DNA of 37,758 nt from the NCBI GenBank assembly GCA_038213135.1, contig JBBQTQ010000015.1, positions 1 through 37,758 on the forward strand, written 5' to 3'. Position numbers and translations under genes: made by a program. This DNA comes from JBBQTQ01 sp038213135 (lineage in GTDB: Bacteria > Actinomycetota > Thermoleophilia > Gaiellales > Gaiellaceae). The notes under the pieces were generated by a model. That model saw only the letters and a program-made list of their open reading frames with translations, did no database searches and was not told the DNA's origin. Positions 16,266 to 24,012 of the stretch are shown piece by piece. Positions within the stretch are counted from its first letter, which is position 1; every line of letters begins with the position of its first letter.

Positions 16266-16658
16266 ATGAGGCGACGGCGTTATCTGTTGTTCGCAGCGCC
16301 CGTCCTAGTCGTCGCGATCACTGCGCCATTAGGGTTGGGGGCGACCGCGAGGCAATGGAGGCTGGTGGCGAAGTCTGAGGACGCCTCTAACTACTTTGCA
16401 TCAGCCACGATCATCAAGCAGACCGCGGGAGTCTATGGCGCGAAGGTGCTCGTTGTCGCGTCCTCAACAGCGGAAGTCACTGGCAGCGCAACATGCAGTA
16501 GAGGGGCCGACTTTGAGCACCGAGATTTCGCGTTCGCCCTGAGAAAGGGCTCCCGAAGGATCCCCGTTCCGATTTGGAACGCCACCTGCACGTACACGGT
16601 AGATGCGCAATTGCCAAACGGCGGCGCTGTGATTGTTGGGCTACTCGTTTTGAAGTAG
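16266..16658 (+). CDS. Small secreted hypothetical protein (130 aa)
   Basis: From the ATG at 16266, preceded by AAAGGG at good spacing, the protein has 130 residues; a GTG at 16260 would add two. MRRRRYLLFAAPVLVVAITAPLGLGATA is a clear signal peptide. The mature part of about 100 residues has cysteines in TCSRG and NATCTY that could form a disulfide, and a beta-rich pattern ending in GGAVIVGLLVLK. I do not recognise the family. The gene is visibly lower in GC and uses more A/T-ending codons than neighbours, which suggests transfer. It is a single-gene unit with its own palindromic operator upstream and a hairpin just downstream. Confidence 0.6.
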   Translation: MRRRRYLLFAAPVLVVAITAPLGLGATARQWRLVAKSEDASNYFASATIIKQTAGVYGAKVLVVASSTAEVTGSATCSRGADFEHRDFAFALRKGSRRIPVPIWNATCTYTVDAQLPNGGAVIVGLLVLK

Positions 16659-16681
16659 ACGCCCTTCCGGACGAGTCCGCG

Positions 16682-16713
16682 GGCCAGGTAAGGGTCTGAC
16701 CCCGAACCTGGCC
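16682..16713. terminator. Bidirectional hairpin between convergent genes
   Basis: GGCCAGGT (16682-16689) and ACCTGGCC (16706-16713) are a perfect 8-base inverted repeat around a 16-base centre that itself contains GGGTCTGACCC. It lies 23 bases after the stop of the small secreted protein and 12 bases after the stop of the opposing pentein gene, so it can end both transcripts. No T-tract follows. Confidence 0.55.
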
Positions 16714-16725
16714 AGTTAGGCCCGG

Positions 16726-17886
16726 TCAGGTCTGCAGCGCGTCCGGCTGGTCGCGCACCAATTCGAGCGTGGCGCAGTGGAGGCCGGCGATCGCAAAGCG
16801 CTGGCTCTCCGAGAAGTCGACCTGGAGCACCTCGACCCCCGCGGCCTCCAGCGCCTTCACGACCGTCGGCGAGCCCTGGTTGATCACGACCTTCCCGGGT
16901 GCGAGCGTGACGCCGTTCACGGCGAGATCCCAGTACTCCTCGACGGGCAGCTCGATCACCTTGTAGTCCCGGCTCATCAGATAGCGGATGAACCCGTAGT
17001 TGACGAGGTGCGGCGCAAGCACGACGACGCCCTCGTCAGGGACCATCAGGACCATGTCCGCGTGGCTCGTGCCGATGTTCCCGTTGCCGATCGAGTCGAA
17101 CCAGCCCGGGCTGTGCGTGACGACGAGCTCGATGCCGAGGTTGTCGAGCACGAACTGGAGCTGGCGCAGACCCTCCTCGTTCGCCACCACCGACTCGTTG
17201 AAGACGAACGTCTTCGAGTCGAGCCAGCGGCCGGCGCCCGGCTCGCAGATGCCGCGCCCGTGGATCGTCAGGTAGATCGGCACCTGCAGCGCCGCAAGCG
17301 CCTTCTCCCAGATCACCTCGCGCCCACGCTGCCACGAGCCGAGGCCGTACCGGTGCAGGATCACGCCGCCGTGGACGCACAACCCGGCGCCCGCGAGCGT
17401 GACGAGGTTCTTGATGTACCCGTATGCCCCGATCGCCGGCACGGGCGCTTCGAGGTAGTTGACGCGCACGCCGTTGTCGGCGAGCACCTGGTAGTAGGCG
17501 TCGAACTGCGCACGCAGCCGGCCGAGGTCGGCGTTCCCTGCCGCTGACGAGTAGTAGTACTGCCATTCCTTCGCGTACTCGGGCCGGATCTCGTTCTCGC
17601 TCGGCTGCGAGACGAGCACCTCGCGCAGCGTCCCGATCCCCTCGGCGCCCCAGCGACGGCCCCAGATCTGCTCGACCTCGTCGTAGAAGTCGGTCTCGTG
17701 CAGCAGCCAGTTGCGCAGCGGCTTACCGGACTCGAACCACGGCAGCTCGGCCAGGACGGCCTCCTCGTCGTGATCGGCCGCCGGTCGGGGCGACGAATAC
17801 GTCAGGTCGACGACGTTGCCGTCGGCGTCCACGACGCGATAGGGGACGGCCTCGCGGGCCGCTGTCTTCTCAGCTTCCTCGAGCAT
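16726..17886 (-). CDS. Pentein-fold (amidinotransferase/dimethylarginine-dimethylaminohydrolase-like) enzyme
   Basis: The ATG at 17886 has GGAGGG five bases upstream and gives 386 residues; a longer in-frame start would add six. Pentein features are a C-terminal nucleophile Cys371 in AGLHCATLELVRD, the His275-Ala-Asp277 pair in IGTSHADMVLMVP, Glu215 in GICEPGAGRWLDSKTF and the strand VVVLAPHLVNYGFI. This superfamily attacks the guanidine carbon of arginine-like substrates, either hydrolysing or transferring the amidino group. An N-terminal extension of about 85 residues (to LREVLVSQP) precedes the first propeller unit. It is the last gene of a cluster with an LLM oxidoreductase, a creatinase-like protein and PanE-like reductases, so a guanidino or amidino compound is a possible pathway substrate. 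Whether it is a transferase or hydrolase cannot be decided. Confidence 0.8.
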   Translation of the reverse strand: MLEEAEKTAAREAVPYRVVDADGNVVDLTYSSPRPAADHDEEAVLAELPWFESGKPLRNWLLHETDFYDEVEQIWGRRWGAEGIGTLREVLVSQPSENEIRPEYAKEWQYYYSSAAGNADLGRLRAQFDAYYQVLADNGVRVNYLEAPVPAIGAYGYIKNLVTLAGAGLCVHGGVILHRYGLGSWQRGREVIWEKALAALQVPIYLTIHGRGICEPGAGRWLDSKTFVFNESVVANEEGLRQLQFVLDNLGIELVVTHSPGWFDSIGNGNIGTSHADMVLMVPDEGVVVLAPHLVNYGFIRYLMSRDYKVIELPVEEYWDLAVNGVTLAPGKVVINQGSPTVVKALEAAGVEVLQVDFSESQRFAIAGLHCATLELVRDQPDALQT

Positions 17887-18934
17887 GGCTCCCTCCAAGG
17901 GCAAGCGTGTCGTCGATCACCTTCAGGTACGCGGGGAACGAGAACTCCGGGAAGGCCGTCCCTTCGGGGAAGTGGCCCTCGTAGAGCGGGAAGAAGACGT
18001 TCGGCGGCGACGGGTTCAGCGCCACGGTCGTCAGGCCGGCGTCGTGATAGGCGGCGATGCGGCGGCGCACCTCGTCGGCCGAGCCGGCGATCGTGACCGA
18101 GCCGGCCATCTCCGGCGAGATCACGCCGAGCGCTCCTTCGGTGTCGCCCGCATCGAGCTTCGCGTAGATCTCCGTCACCTCCCCGCCGAAGCCGGCCGCC
18201 GCGAAGCTCTTCTCGTACTCCGGAGAGGAGCTCTTGGCGGTGGCGAACATCAGCGCCTGGCCCTTGATCTCCTCGAGGCCGTTGTCGGAGACGATCGTCG
18301 GGAAGCCGCAGGCGATGTCGAAGCCGTCAAGGGTGCGACCGGCCTTCTCGGCGCCGGCCTGCAGGTTCGGCATGACGACCTCGCGCAGGTATTCGAGCGA
18401 GTAGCAGTAGCCGATCAGCCCGTCGGCGATCTCCCCGGCGAGCCGCACCATCTGCGGCCCGATCGCCGCCATGTAGACCTTCACCTCACCCGGCTGCGCC
18501 ATCAGCTGGAAGTTGCGAACGGAGAAGATCTCGCCCTCGAAGCTCGTCGGCGCACCCGAGAGGAGCGAGCGCAGGATCGCCACGTATTCGCGCATCGCGC
18601 GTACCGGCCGCTCGTAGGTCTGGCCGTGCCAACCCTCGACGTAGCCGCGCGCCTGGAGGCCGAGGCCAAGCAGGAGCCGGCCCTCGGACAGCTCGCTCAG
18701 CGTCGCGGCCTGCAGCGCCATCGTCACCGCGCTGCGGCTCCAGATGCCGACGACGCCGGTGCCGAGCCGGAGCCGGTCGGTTTGCACGGCCGTCGCAACC
18801 GCAGGCCCGAACGCGTCGCCAAAAGTGATCTCCGGGAACCACGCGGCACGGAAGCCGGCTGCTTCAGCCCGCTTGCCGTAGTCGACTTGCAGCCCGGGCG
18901 GCAGTGCCTCGACGAACAGGTCGACGTTCTTCAA
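17870..18934 (-). CDS. LLM-class F420/flavin-dependent oxidoreductase, copy 3
   Basis: The TTG at 18934 follows AAAGGAGG with a 9-base spacer and forms a TTGA overlap with the upstream M24 stop, so it is the start; the protein has 354 residues. LLM marks are LKNVDLFVEALPPG, AEAAGFRAAWFPEITFGDAFGP, RLRLGTGVVGIWSRSAVTMALQAATLSELSEGRLLLGLG (the typical SGGR site as SEGR), VKVYMAAIGPQMVRLAGEIADG and VRRRIAAYHDAGLTTVALNP. The GTGV-G-IWSRS phrase is common in F420-dependent methylenetetrahydromethanopterin-reductase-like members. The extra long open frame upstream in this phase is a shadow of the M24 gene. It probably works with the co-transcribed creatinase-like and pentein proteins. Confidence 0.9.
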   Translation of the reverse strand: MKNVDLFVEALPPGLQVDYGKRAEAAGFRAAWFPEITFGDAFGPAVATAVQTDRLRLGTGVVGIWSRSAVTMALQAATLSELSEGRLLLGLGLQARGYVEGWHGQTYERPVRAMREYVAILRSLLSGAPTSFEGEIFSVRNFQLMAQPGEVKVYMAAIGPQMVRLAGEIADGLIGYCYSLEYLREVVMPNLQAGAEKAGRTLDGFDIACGFPTIVSDNGLEEIKGQALMFATAKSSSPEYEKSFAAAGFGGEVTEIYAKLDAGDTEGALGVISPEMAGSVTIAGSADEVRRRIAAYHDAGLTTVALNPSPPNVFFPLYEGHFPEGTAFPEFSFPAYLKVIDDTLALGGSHARGS

Positions 18935-20052
18935 ATCGACTCGCCTCCTTTGAAGATCGTGATCGGCATGTCCGAGAAGGGGACGCCGCCGTCCTTCGTC
19001 ACGAGCCAGGTGTCCTGCATGTAGAGGCACGCCTGCTCGTCCTTCGTGATCGCGTGCGGATGCATCGAGACGACCATGTTCTCGCGCAGCTCGACGTCGA
19101 AGCCCTCGCCGACCCGCGGATGCTCGATCATCGTCAGGCCGATCGAATGGCCGGTGACGTGGCCGAGCGTGAAGCCGCGGTCGAGGAACCCTTTGGAGAC
19201 CGCTGTGTGGACGTCGTGGGCGGTGGCGCCGGCGCGCATCGTGCGGCGGGCCGCGTCGACGTACTCGTGGTAAGCGTCCAGCGCTTCGAGCGTCGGCTTG
19301 CTGGGCTCGCCCGCGCAGAGGGGACGGGAGAACTCGACCCAGTGCCCGCCCGACGCGGCGATCTCGAGGCCGTAGAGGAGCAGGTCGTCCTGCTCGATCC
19401 GGCGCTCGGAAGGGAAGCGGAACTCGGGAAGCGCCGAGCCCTGCTGCCCGGTCAGCACCATGTCCATCGTCGTGCGATACGTGCCGCGGACTGCGAACAG
19501 CTCTTCGGCGAGGCCCATCAGCTCGGCCTCCGTCCTGCCCGGTGCGTAGGCGGCGACGACCGCGCGGACGCCGTCCTCGTTCAGGCGAAAGCTCTCGCGG
19601 ACGGACTCGAGCTCCTCCTCGCTCTTTACCGCGCGGGCAAGGTCGAAGCCCTCGTCCCAGGGAACAGCCAGCTCGGCGAGCGGCCGGTAGTCGCGGACGG
19701 CCATCACGTGCTCCAGCCCGTAGACGCCCAGGCGGCGCCAGCCGCGGTCGCGAGCGCGGTCGGCGATCCACTCGCCGGGGAGCGGCGCGAAGACCTTCTC
19801 CTCGATCCAGGACTCGCCGTGGTCGCCCACCCAGCGCGCCTCTCTCGGGAAGACGATCGCAGGCTCACCGTCGACCGGGAGGACGACGTAGGCGACGCGG
19901 TGGAGAAGCCGGAAGCCGGAGAGGTAGCGGACGGCGCCCTCGAAGCCCGTGTACTCGGAGCCGGAGACGACGACGGCGTCGAGGCCGTCGCGGGCCGCCG
20001 CTTCGCGGACGTTGGCGTAGCGCCGCTGGATCTCCTGCTCAGACTCGCGCAT
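18931..20052 (-). CDS. Creatinase-like M24-fold hydrolase lacking most metal ligands
   Basis: The 373-residue protein has the creatinase N-domain (DAVVVSGSEYTGFEGAVRYLSGF) and the pita-bread C-domain. The five usual metal ligands are largely gone: the first Asp position falls in LLYGLEIAA, the second is Glu240 (HWVEFSRP), the Glu of the EPG motif is replaced (SMHPHAI, His331) and the last Glu is Gln346 (YMQDTWLV). The histidine of GHSIGLTMIEHP (His302) is kept, as is His311. Creatinase itself is a metal-free member that uses this histidine, so the sequence fits a metal-free C-N hydrolase better than a peptidase. Start and stop overlap the neighbours (14 bases with the PanE-like gene upstream, TTGA with the LLM gene downstream). 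The substrate is unknown. Confidence 0.82.
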   Translation of the reverse strand: MRESEQEIQRRYANVREAAARDGLDAVVVSGSEYTGFEGAVRYLSGFRLLHRVAYVVLPVDGEPAIVFPREARWVGDHGESWIEEKVFAPLPGEWIADRARDRGWRRLGVYGLEHVMAVRDYRPLAELAVPWDEGFDLARAVKSEEELESVRESFRLNEDGVRAVVAAYAPGRTEAELMGLAEELFAVRGTYRTTMDMVLTGQQGSALPEFRFPSERRIEQDDLLLYGLEIAASGGHWVEFSRPLCAGEPSKPTLEALDAYHEYVDAARRTMRAGATAHDVHTAVSKGFLDRGFTLGHVTGHSIGLTMIEHPRVGEGFDVELRENMVVSMHPHAITKDEQACLYMQDTWLVTKDGGVPFSDMPITIFKGGESI

Positions 20053-20956
20053 GTTCGAGGCCTTTCACGAGAGCGGTGAGGGTTCTGTTCACGGGCGTGG
20101 CGATGCCGAAACGGTCGCCGAAAGCGACGATCGCACCGTTCAGGAAGTCGATCTCGGTGGCCCGTCCGCCCTCGACGTCCTGGAGCATCGAGGGCTTGTG
20201 GTCGTAGGCCACGTCCTTTCGAGCCGCGTAGTCGAACAGCTCCTCCGGGTCGGAGTCGAGGATGATCTGCTGGGCATCGGCTACCGCCTTGCCCTCCCGC
20301 ATGGTCGCTGCCGCAAGGGCGCGAGTGTCCGGGTTCTCGGCGATGCGGCCGTGCGTCAGGCCCGTCAGGGCGCCGATCGCGTTCGAAGCGGCGTTGAAGA
20401 TCAGCTTGCGCCACTGGGGGCCGCGGGCGTCCTCGACCGCGTGGGTCGGCATGCCGGCTCGCGTGAGGGCGTTGGCGAGTTGCTCGACCTTGGCGAGCGG
20501 CGCGGGGCTCGGCTCGAACGGTCCGATCGTCGTATCGCCCTTCGTGTCCCAGCCGACATGGCCAGGCTCGATCAGGTGGCCGGCCGGGAAGGTCGTGCCG
20601 CGGATCACCTGGGCGACCGACTCGGCGATCAGCTCCTCGTTGCCGGCCCCGTTCTGGACGGACGCGACGGCCCCGTCGCTGAACGCGTGCGCGACCGAGG
20701 CGACGGCGGAGCGCGTGTGCATCGATTTCGTCGCGACGATCCCGAAATCGCAGGGCGGCAGCTCGGCGGGGTTGGTCGTCGCGCGGAGCCGCCCGACGAG
20801 CTCGCCCGCCCCGGAGAGCCGCAAGCCGTTCGCGTTGATCGCGTCGACGTGATCCCGCGCGAGGTCGTACGCCCAGACGTCGAGGTCGTCCAGCTGCGCC
20901 AGGTGGGCCGCGAACAGCGAGCCGACCGCACCGCAGCCGATCACCGCGACCCTCAT
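20039..20956 (-). CDS. PanE/ApbA-family ketopantoate reductase-like protein, copy 2
   Basis: The 305-residue protein shows the Rossmann loop GCGAVGSLFAAH, the VATKSMHT segment, the QNGAGNEE motif, the catalytic lysine and asparagine in WRKLIFNAASNAIGALTG and the C-terminal signature HKPSMLQDVEGGRATEIDFLNGAIV. All family residues appear intact, so it should be an active NAD(P)H-linked 2-keto-acid reductase or the reverse. It overlaps the creatinase-like gene, and a second PanE-like gene lies 127 bases upstream on the same strand. The two copies share the fold motifs but differ through most of their length, so they are old paralogues rather than a recent duplication. Confidence 0.87.
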   Translation of the reverse strand: MRVAVIGCGAVGSLFAAHLAQLDDLDVWAYDLARDHVDAINANGLRLSGAGELVGRLRATTNPAELPPCDFGIVATKSMHTRSAVASVAHAFSDGAVASVQNGAGNEELIAESVAQVIRGTTFPAGHLIEPGHVGWDTKGDTTIGPFEPSPAPLAKVEQLANALTRAGMPTHAVEDARGPQWRKLIFNAASNAIGALTGLTHGRIAENPDTRALAAATMREGKAVADAQQIILDSDPEELFDYAARKDVAYDHKPSMLQDVEGGRATEIDFLNGAIVAFGDRFGIATPVNRTLTALVKGLEHARV

Positions 20957-21058
20957 GGCGCTGTCCCGGGGCCACGCCCTTGTAACGCGCGTACTGGCTC
21001 ACCCATGGGAATCCCGCCAGACTTTGTGCGACAGCCTCTGGCCGCAACGGACACAATT

Positions 21059-21075
21059 AGGGGACAGCCCCCTGT
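21059..21075. repeat. Copy 2 of a 17-base dispersed hairpin motif
   Basis: AGGGGACAGCCCCCTGT lies in the 127-base gap between the two PanE-like genes. Its reverse complement equals 9205-9221 except for one base in the loop. It can fold as AGGGG/CCCCT around ACAG. A REP-like element or transcript end is likely; nothing else is evident in the gap. Confidence 0.5.
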
Positions 21076-21083
21076 GGCGAACG

Positions 21084-22031
21084 TCACGAGTAGCTCGCCT
21101 CCCTCGCCTTGACCAGCCGGTACATCGCCGCCTGCAGCGGAGTCGGCACGCCGACTCGCTCGCCCTCGCGGACGAGCGCGCCCGTGATGAAGTCGACCTC
21201 GGTCTGACGGCCGCCGCGCACGGCGGCGAGCAACGACGGAACGTGCGCGTAGTGGCCAGCGGCCGCCTCCGTCTCACCGCGCTGTACCGCCAGGACGTTC
21301 ATCTCCCACGGATCTTCATGCAGCTCGACGCCCGCCGCGGCAGCGACCCGCTTGCCCTCGTCCATCAGGTCGCGGACGAGATGACCGAGATCGGCCGGCC
21401 CATCGGTCGCCGCGAACGCCGAGACGTGCGGCAGGTCGGTGACCGCGGCGACGGAGTTCACGGTCGCGTTGAAGATCAGCTTCGACCACTGCGCGGGCCG
21501 CAGATCCGGAAACGCCTGCGCCCGCAGCCCGCACTCGACGAGGAGCGCCGCGACCTCCTCGACTCGCGCGTAGGACGTCTCCCCGTACGGCCCGAGCCAC
21601 GTCTCCGTGTCGAGCTCGTACTCGACGTGCGCGTCGCCGTGCCGGAACCCGCTCATGAACGTCACCGCCGAGATCAACGGCCACCCGCCCTGGGCACGCA
21701 CGATCTCCTCGGCACCCAGCCCGTTCTGGATCGTCATCACCGTGGCGCCCGGCAACCGCCCGCCCAGCCGCTCGGCAGCCGCACCGACGTCCGTCGCCTT
21801 GGTCGCCAGGATCACGAGGTCGGCGTCGCCCAGCTCGTCCGGCTCGATTGTCGCCCCGAGCCGGGCGGTGAAGTCGTGCTTCCCCGAGATCCGCAGCCCT
21901 TCGTCGCGCAAGGCCGCCGCCTGCTCCTCGCGCCGAGTGAGCACCGTCACCTCGACGCGCTGCGCGAGGTGCGCCGCATAGAGCGAGCCGATCACGCCAC
22001 CGCCGACCACGCAGACCCGCTGGATCGCCAC
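21084..22031 (-). CDS. PanE/ApbA-family ketopantoate reductase-like protein, copy 3
   Basis: The 315-residue protein begins at a GTG (VAIQRVCVVGGGVIGSLYAAHLAQ), has the ILATKATDV segment, MTIQNGLGAEE, the catalytic lysine region WSKLIFNATVNSVAAVTDL and a C-terminal signature in which the usual 'HxPSxLxDxxxGRxTEID' reads HVPSLLAAVRGGRQTEVDFITGALV. A TAGGTT -10 lies six bases before the start codon, so the message is probably leaderless. It is transcribed toward copy 2 and the creatinase-like gene. The gap with a hairpin before copy 2 means it may or may not share their message. Confidence 0.87.
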   Translation of the reverse strand: MAIQRVCVVGGGVIGSLYAAHLAQRVEVTVLTRREEQAAALRDEGLRISGKHDFTARLGATIEPDELGDADLVILATKATDVGAAAERLGGRLPGATVMTIQNGLGAEEIVRAQGGWPLISAVTFMSGFRHGDAHVEYELDTETWLGPYGETSYARVEEVAALLVECGLRAQAFPDLRPAQWSKLIFNATVNSVAAVTDLPHVSAFAATDGPADLGHLVRDLMDEGKRVAAAAGVELHEDPWEMNVLAVQRGETEAAAGHYAHVPSLLAAVRGGRQTEVDFITGALVREGERVGVPTPLQAAMYRLVKAREASYS

Positions 22032-22037
22032 CGCTGG

Positions 22038-22055
22038 AACCTAACCCGTTACCGT
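22038..22055. promoter_or_regulatory. Divergent leaderless promoters (PanE copy 3 / DMT transporter)
   Basis: In the 30-base gap, TAGGTT on the minus strand (22043-22038) ends six bases before the GTG at 22031, and TACCGT on the plus strand (22050-22055) ends six bases before the GTG at 22062. Both are TANNNT -10 boxes at the same fixed distance from a start codon, which predicts leaderless messages in both directions. Confidence 0.55.
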
Positions 22056-22061
22056 CGCCGT

Positions 22062-22919
22062 GTGCTCGCGGTGGGTCTGGCGCTCGTCTCGGCGGTCTTC
22101 TTCGGCGCGATGAGCGTCGCCGTCCGGTTCTCGATCCAGCGCAACCCGGACGCCGAGTCGGGCGCCGCAGCGATGGTGCTCGTCGCCTTCGGTGTCTGCG
22201 CGACGGTGGCGCTGATCGGAGCCGAGTGGCACGGGAACGTCCTGCCCTTTCTCGCCGCAGGGCTGCTCGCGCCCGGCTGCTCGCAGATCCTCTTCGTGCG
22301 CGCCGTTCAGGAGGCGGGCCCGGCTCGCACGTCGGTGGTCGCGGGCGTCGCCCCGCTCGTCGCGGTCGCGATCGCGCTCCTGTTTCTCGGAGAACCGGTC
22401 CGCTGGCCCCTGCTCGTGGGAGCGCTGGTGATCGTGGGCGGCGGCCTCGCGCTCGCCGGCGAGAAGAAGCGACCCGAGAGCTTCCGGATGCTCGGCATCG
22501 GACTGGCGATCGCGACCACGGTCTTCTTTGCGACCCGCGACAACCTCGTCCGCTGGCTCGCAGGTGACACTCGGGTCGCGCCGCAGCTCGCGGCCACGGC
22601 GACGCTCATCTCAGGCGCCGCGATCATCCTCGCGTACCTGACCGTGACCCGCGGCAGGCAGGCGCCCGCCCAAGTCGTGCGAGCCGTACCCGCCTACCTG
22701 CTGCCCGGCCTCTGCTTCGGCACCTCGTACGCGACGCTCTTCGAGGCCTACTTCCGCGGCCGGGTGACCGTCGTCTCGCCGCTGACGGCAACCGAGTCGC
22801 TCTTCGCGGTGGTGTTTGCGGTGATCTTCCTCCGCCGCAGCGAGCTCGTCGGCCGGCACCTCGTCGCCGGCGCGGTGCTGATCGTCGCGGGCGGCGCGCT
22901 GATCGGCGCGTTCCGCTGA
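22062..22919 (+). CDS. EamA/DMT-superfamily transporter
   Basis: The GTG at 22062 gives 285 residues with about ten hydrophobic helices arranged as two EamA repeats (1-135 and 145-285). The first repeat starts LAVGLALVSAVFFGAMSVAVRF and ends LLVGALVIVGGGLALAG; the second starts MLGIGLAIATTVFFATRDNLVR and ends LVAGAVLIVAGGALIGAFR. The charged segments after each repeat and the conserved phrase VSPLTATESLFAVVFAVIFL match drug/metabolite exporters, which often move amino acids or their derivatives out of the cell. The long open frame upstream is antisense to the PanE-like gene and is not coding. It is separated from dinB by 40 bases. Confidence 0.88.
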   Translation: MLAVGLALVSAVFFGAMSVAVRFSIQRNPDAESGAAAMVLVAFGVCATVALIGAEWHGNVLPFLAAGLLAPGCSQILFVRAVQEAGPARTSVVAGVAPLVAVAIALLFLGEPVRWPLLVGALVIVGGGLALAGEKKRPESFRMLGIGLAIATTVFFATRDNLVRWLAGDTRVAPQLAATATLISGAAIILAYLTVTRGRQAPAQVVRAVPAYLLPGLCFGTSYATLFEAYFRGRVTVVSPLTATESLFAVVFAVIFLRRSELVGRHLVAGAVLIVAGGALIGAFR

Positions 22920-22947
22920 GCGGGTTCGTGGCGGCAGGTTCGATGCC

Positions 22948-22953
22948 TATTGT
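22948..22953 (+). promoter_or_regulatory. Leaderless -10 box of dinB
   Basis: TATTGT ends six bases before the GTG at 22960, the same arrangement as at the other leaderless starts in this window. No ribosome site precedes the GTG. No LexA-like palindrome is evident in the 40-base gap, so SOS control is not supported. Confidence 0.5.
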
Positions 22954-22959
22954 TGGCCC

Positions 22960-24012
22960 GTGATCGTCGCCCACCTCGATCTCGACGCGTTCTTCGCGGC
23001 GGTCGAGGAGCTCGAGGACCCCAGCCTGCGCAGCAAGGCGTTGATCGTCGGCGGCGACCCGCACGGCCGCGGCGTCGTCGCCACGTGCAACTACGAGGCG
23101 CGGCGCTTCGGGATCCACTCGGCGATGAGCTGTGCCGAGGCGCTTCGGCGCTGCCGGCACGCGGTCTTCGTCCGGCCGCGCCACACCCTGTATCGGGAGT
23201 ACTCCCGCTCGGTCTGGCAGACGGTGCGGGAGGTCGTCCCGACTGTCGAGCAGACCGGGATCGACGAGGGCTACCTCGACCTCGACGACGTCGCCGCCGA
23301 CTTCCTCGAGGCGCGCCGCATCGCCGAAGCCGTCCAGGCGGCTGTCCGCGGTGCGACGAGCCTGACCTGCTCCCTCGGCGTCGCGAGCTGCAAGGTCGTC
23401 GCGAAGGTCGCGAGCGACCGTCGCAAGCCGCGCGGCCTGACCGTCGTCCCGCCCGGGCGCGAAGCCGCGTACCTCGCGCCGCTCGACGTCCGCAAGCTGC
23501 CAGGGGTCGGTCCCCGGGCGGAGGCGCGACTCCTCGCCGCCGAGGTGACGACCGTCGGCGCGCTCGCCGCCCTCTCAGACGAGGAGCTCAGGCGACTACT
23601 CCCCGGCAAGGTCGGCGAGCTGCTGCGCAACCGAGCCCGCGGCATCGACCCGCGGCCGCTCGACCTCTCGCCGGAGCGGATCTCGATCAGCGTCGAGGAG
23701 ACCTTCGAGCGCGACATCGCCGACCTCGCGCAACTGCACGGCGAGCTTCGCCGGATGGCTGTTCGCGTCGCCGAGCACCTCTCCCGCAAGGGGGACGCCG
23801 CTCGCACCGTCACGACCAAGGTTCGCTATCCGGATTTCGCGATCCGCAGCCGCTCCACGACCCTCCCTGCAGGCATCGACGACGGCGAGCACATCGGTGA
23901 GCTGGCCTGCTCGCTCCTCGATCGCGCACTGCGCGACCGGCCCGGCCCCCTACGCCTCGTAGGCGTTACTGTCTCCAACCTGGAGCCCTTCCGCCAGCTC
24001 GCACTCGCGTGA
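22960..24012 (+). CDS. dinB: DNA polymerase IV (Y-family, DinB)
   Basis: The 350-residue protein has the Y-family palm signature HLDLDAFFAAVEELEDP (Asp7 metal ligand, Phe11-Phe12 steric-gate region), the fingers motif CNYEARRFGIHSAMS, and the catalytic TGIDEGYLDLDD (Asp102-Glu103). The helix-hairpin-helix-like LDVRKLPGVGPRAEARL and the little-finger domain from about 240 (EETFERDIADL) follow. The C-terminus EPFRQLALA resembles a sliding-clamp-binding peptide. It performs error-prone lesion bypass. Its stop overlaps the following aminotransferase start as GTGA, an unexpected partnership for a repair polymerase. Confidence 0.95.
   Translation: MIVAHLDLDAFFAAVEELEDPSLRSKALIVGGDPHGRGVVATCNYEARRFGIHSAMSCAEALRRCRHAVFVRPRHTLYREYSRSVWQTVREVVPTVEQTGIDEGYLDLDDVAADFLEARRIAEAVQAAVRGATSLTCSLGVASCKVVAKVASDRRKPRGLTVVPPGREAAYLAPLDVRKLPGVGPRAEARLLAAEVTTVGALAALSDEELRRLLPGKVGELLRNRARGIDPRPLDLSPERISISVEETFERDIADLAQLHGELRRMAVRVAEHLSRKGDAARTVTTKVRYPDFAIRSRSTTLPAGIDDGEHIGELACSLLDRALRDRPGPLRLVGVTVSNLEPFRQLALA

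Noticed and set aside
16726..20052. A creatine synthesis or degradation pathway as a firm assignment
   Set aside because: The pentein and creatinase-like proteins suggest guanidino chemistry, but neither can be assigned a substrate from sequence and no sarcosine or creatinine enzyme is in the same operon.
9345..22031. Naming the three PanE-like genes panE
   Set aside because: Three divergent copies without panB or panC nearby; the family includes many reductases with other substrates.
20955..22061. N-terminal 369 codons of the long open frame ending with the DMT transporter
   Set aside because: This part is antisense to PanE-like copy 3; the transporter fold begins at the GTG at 22062.
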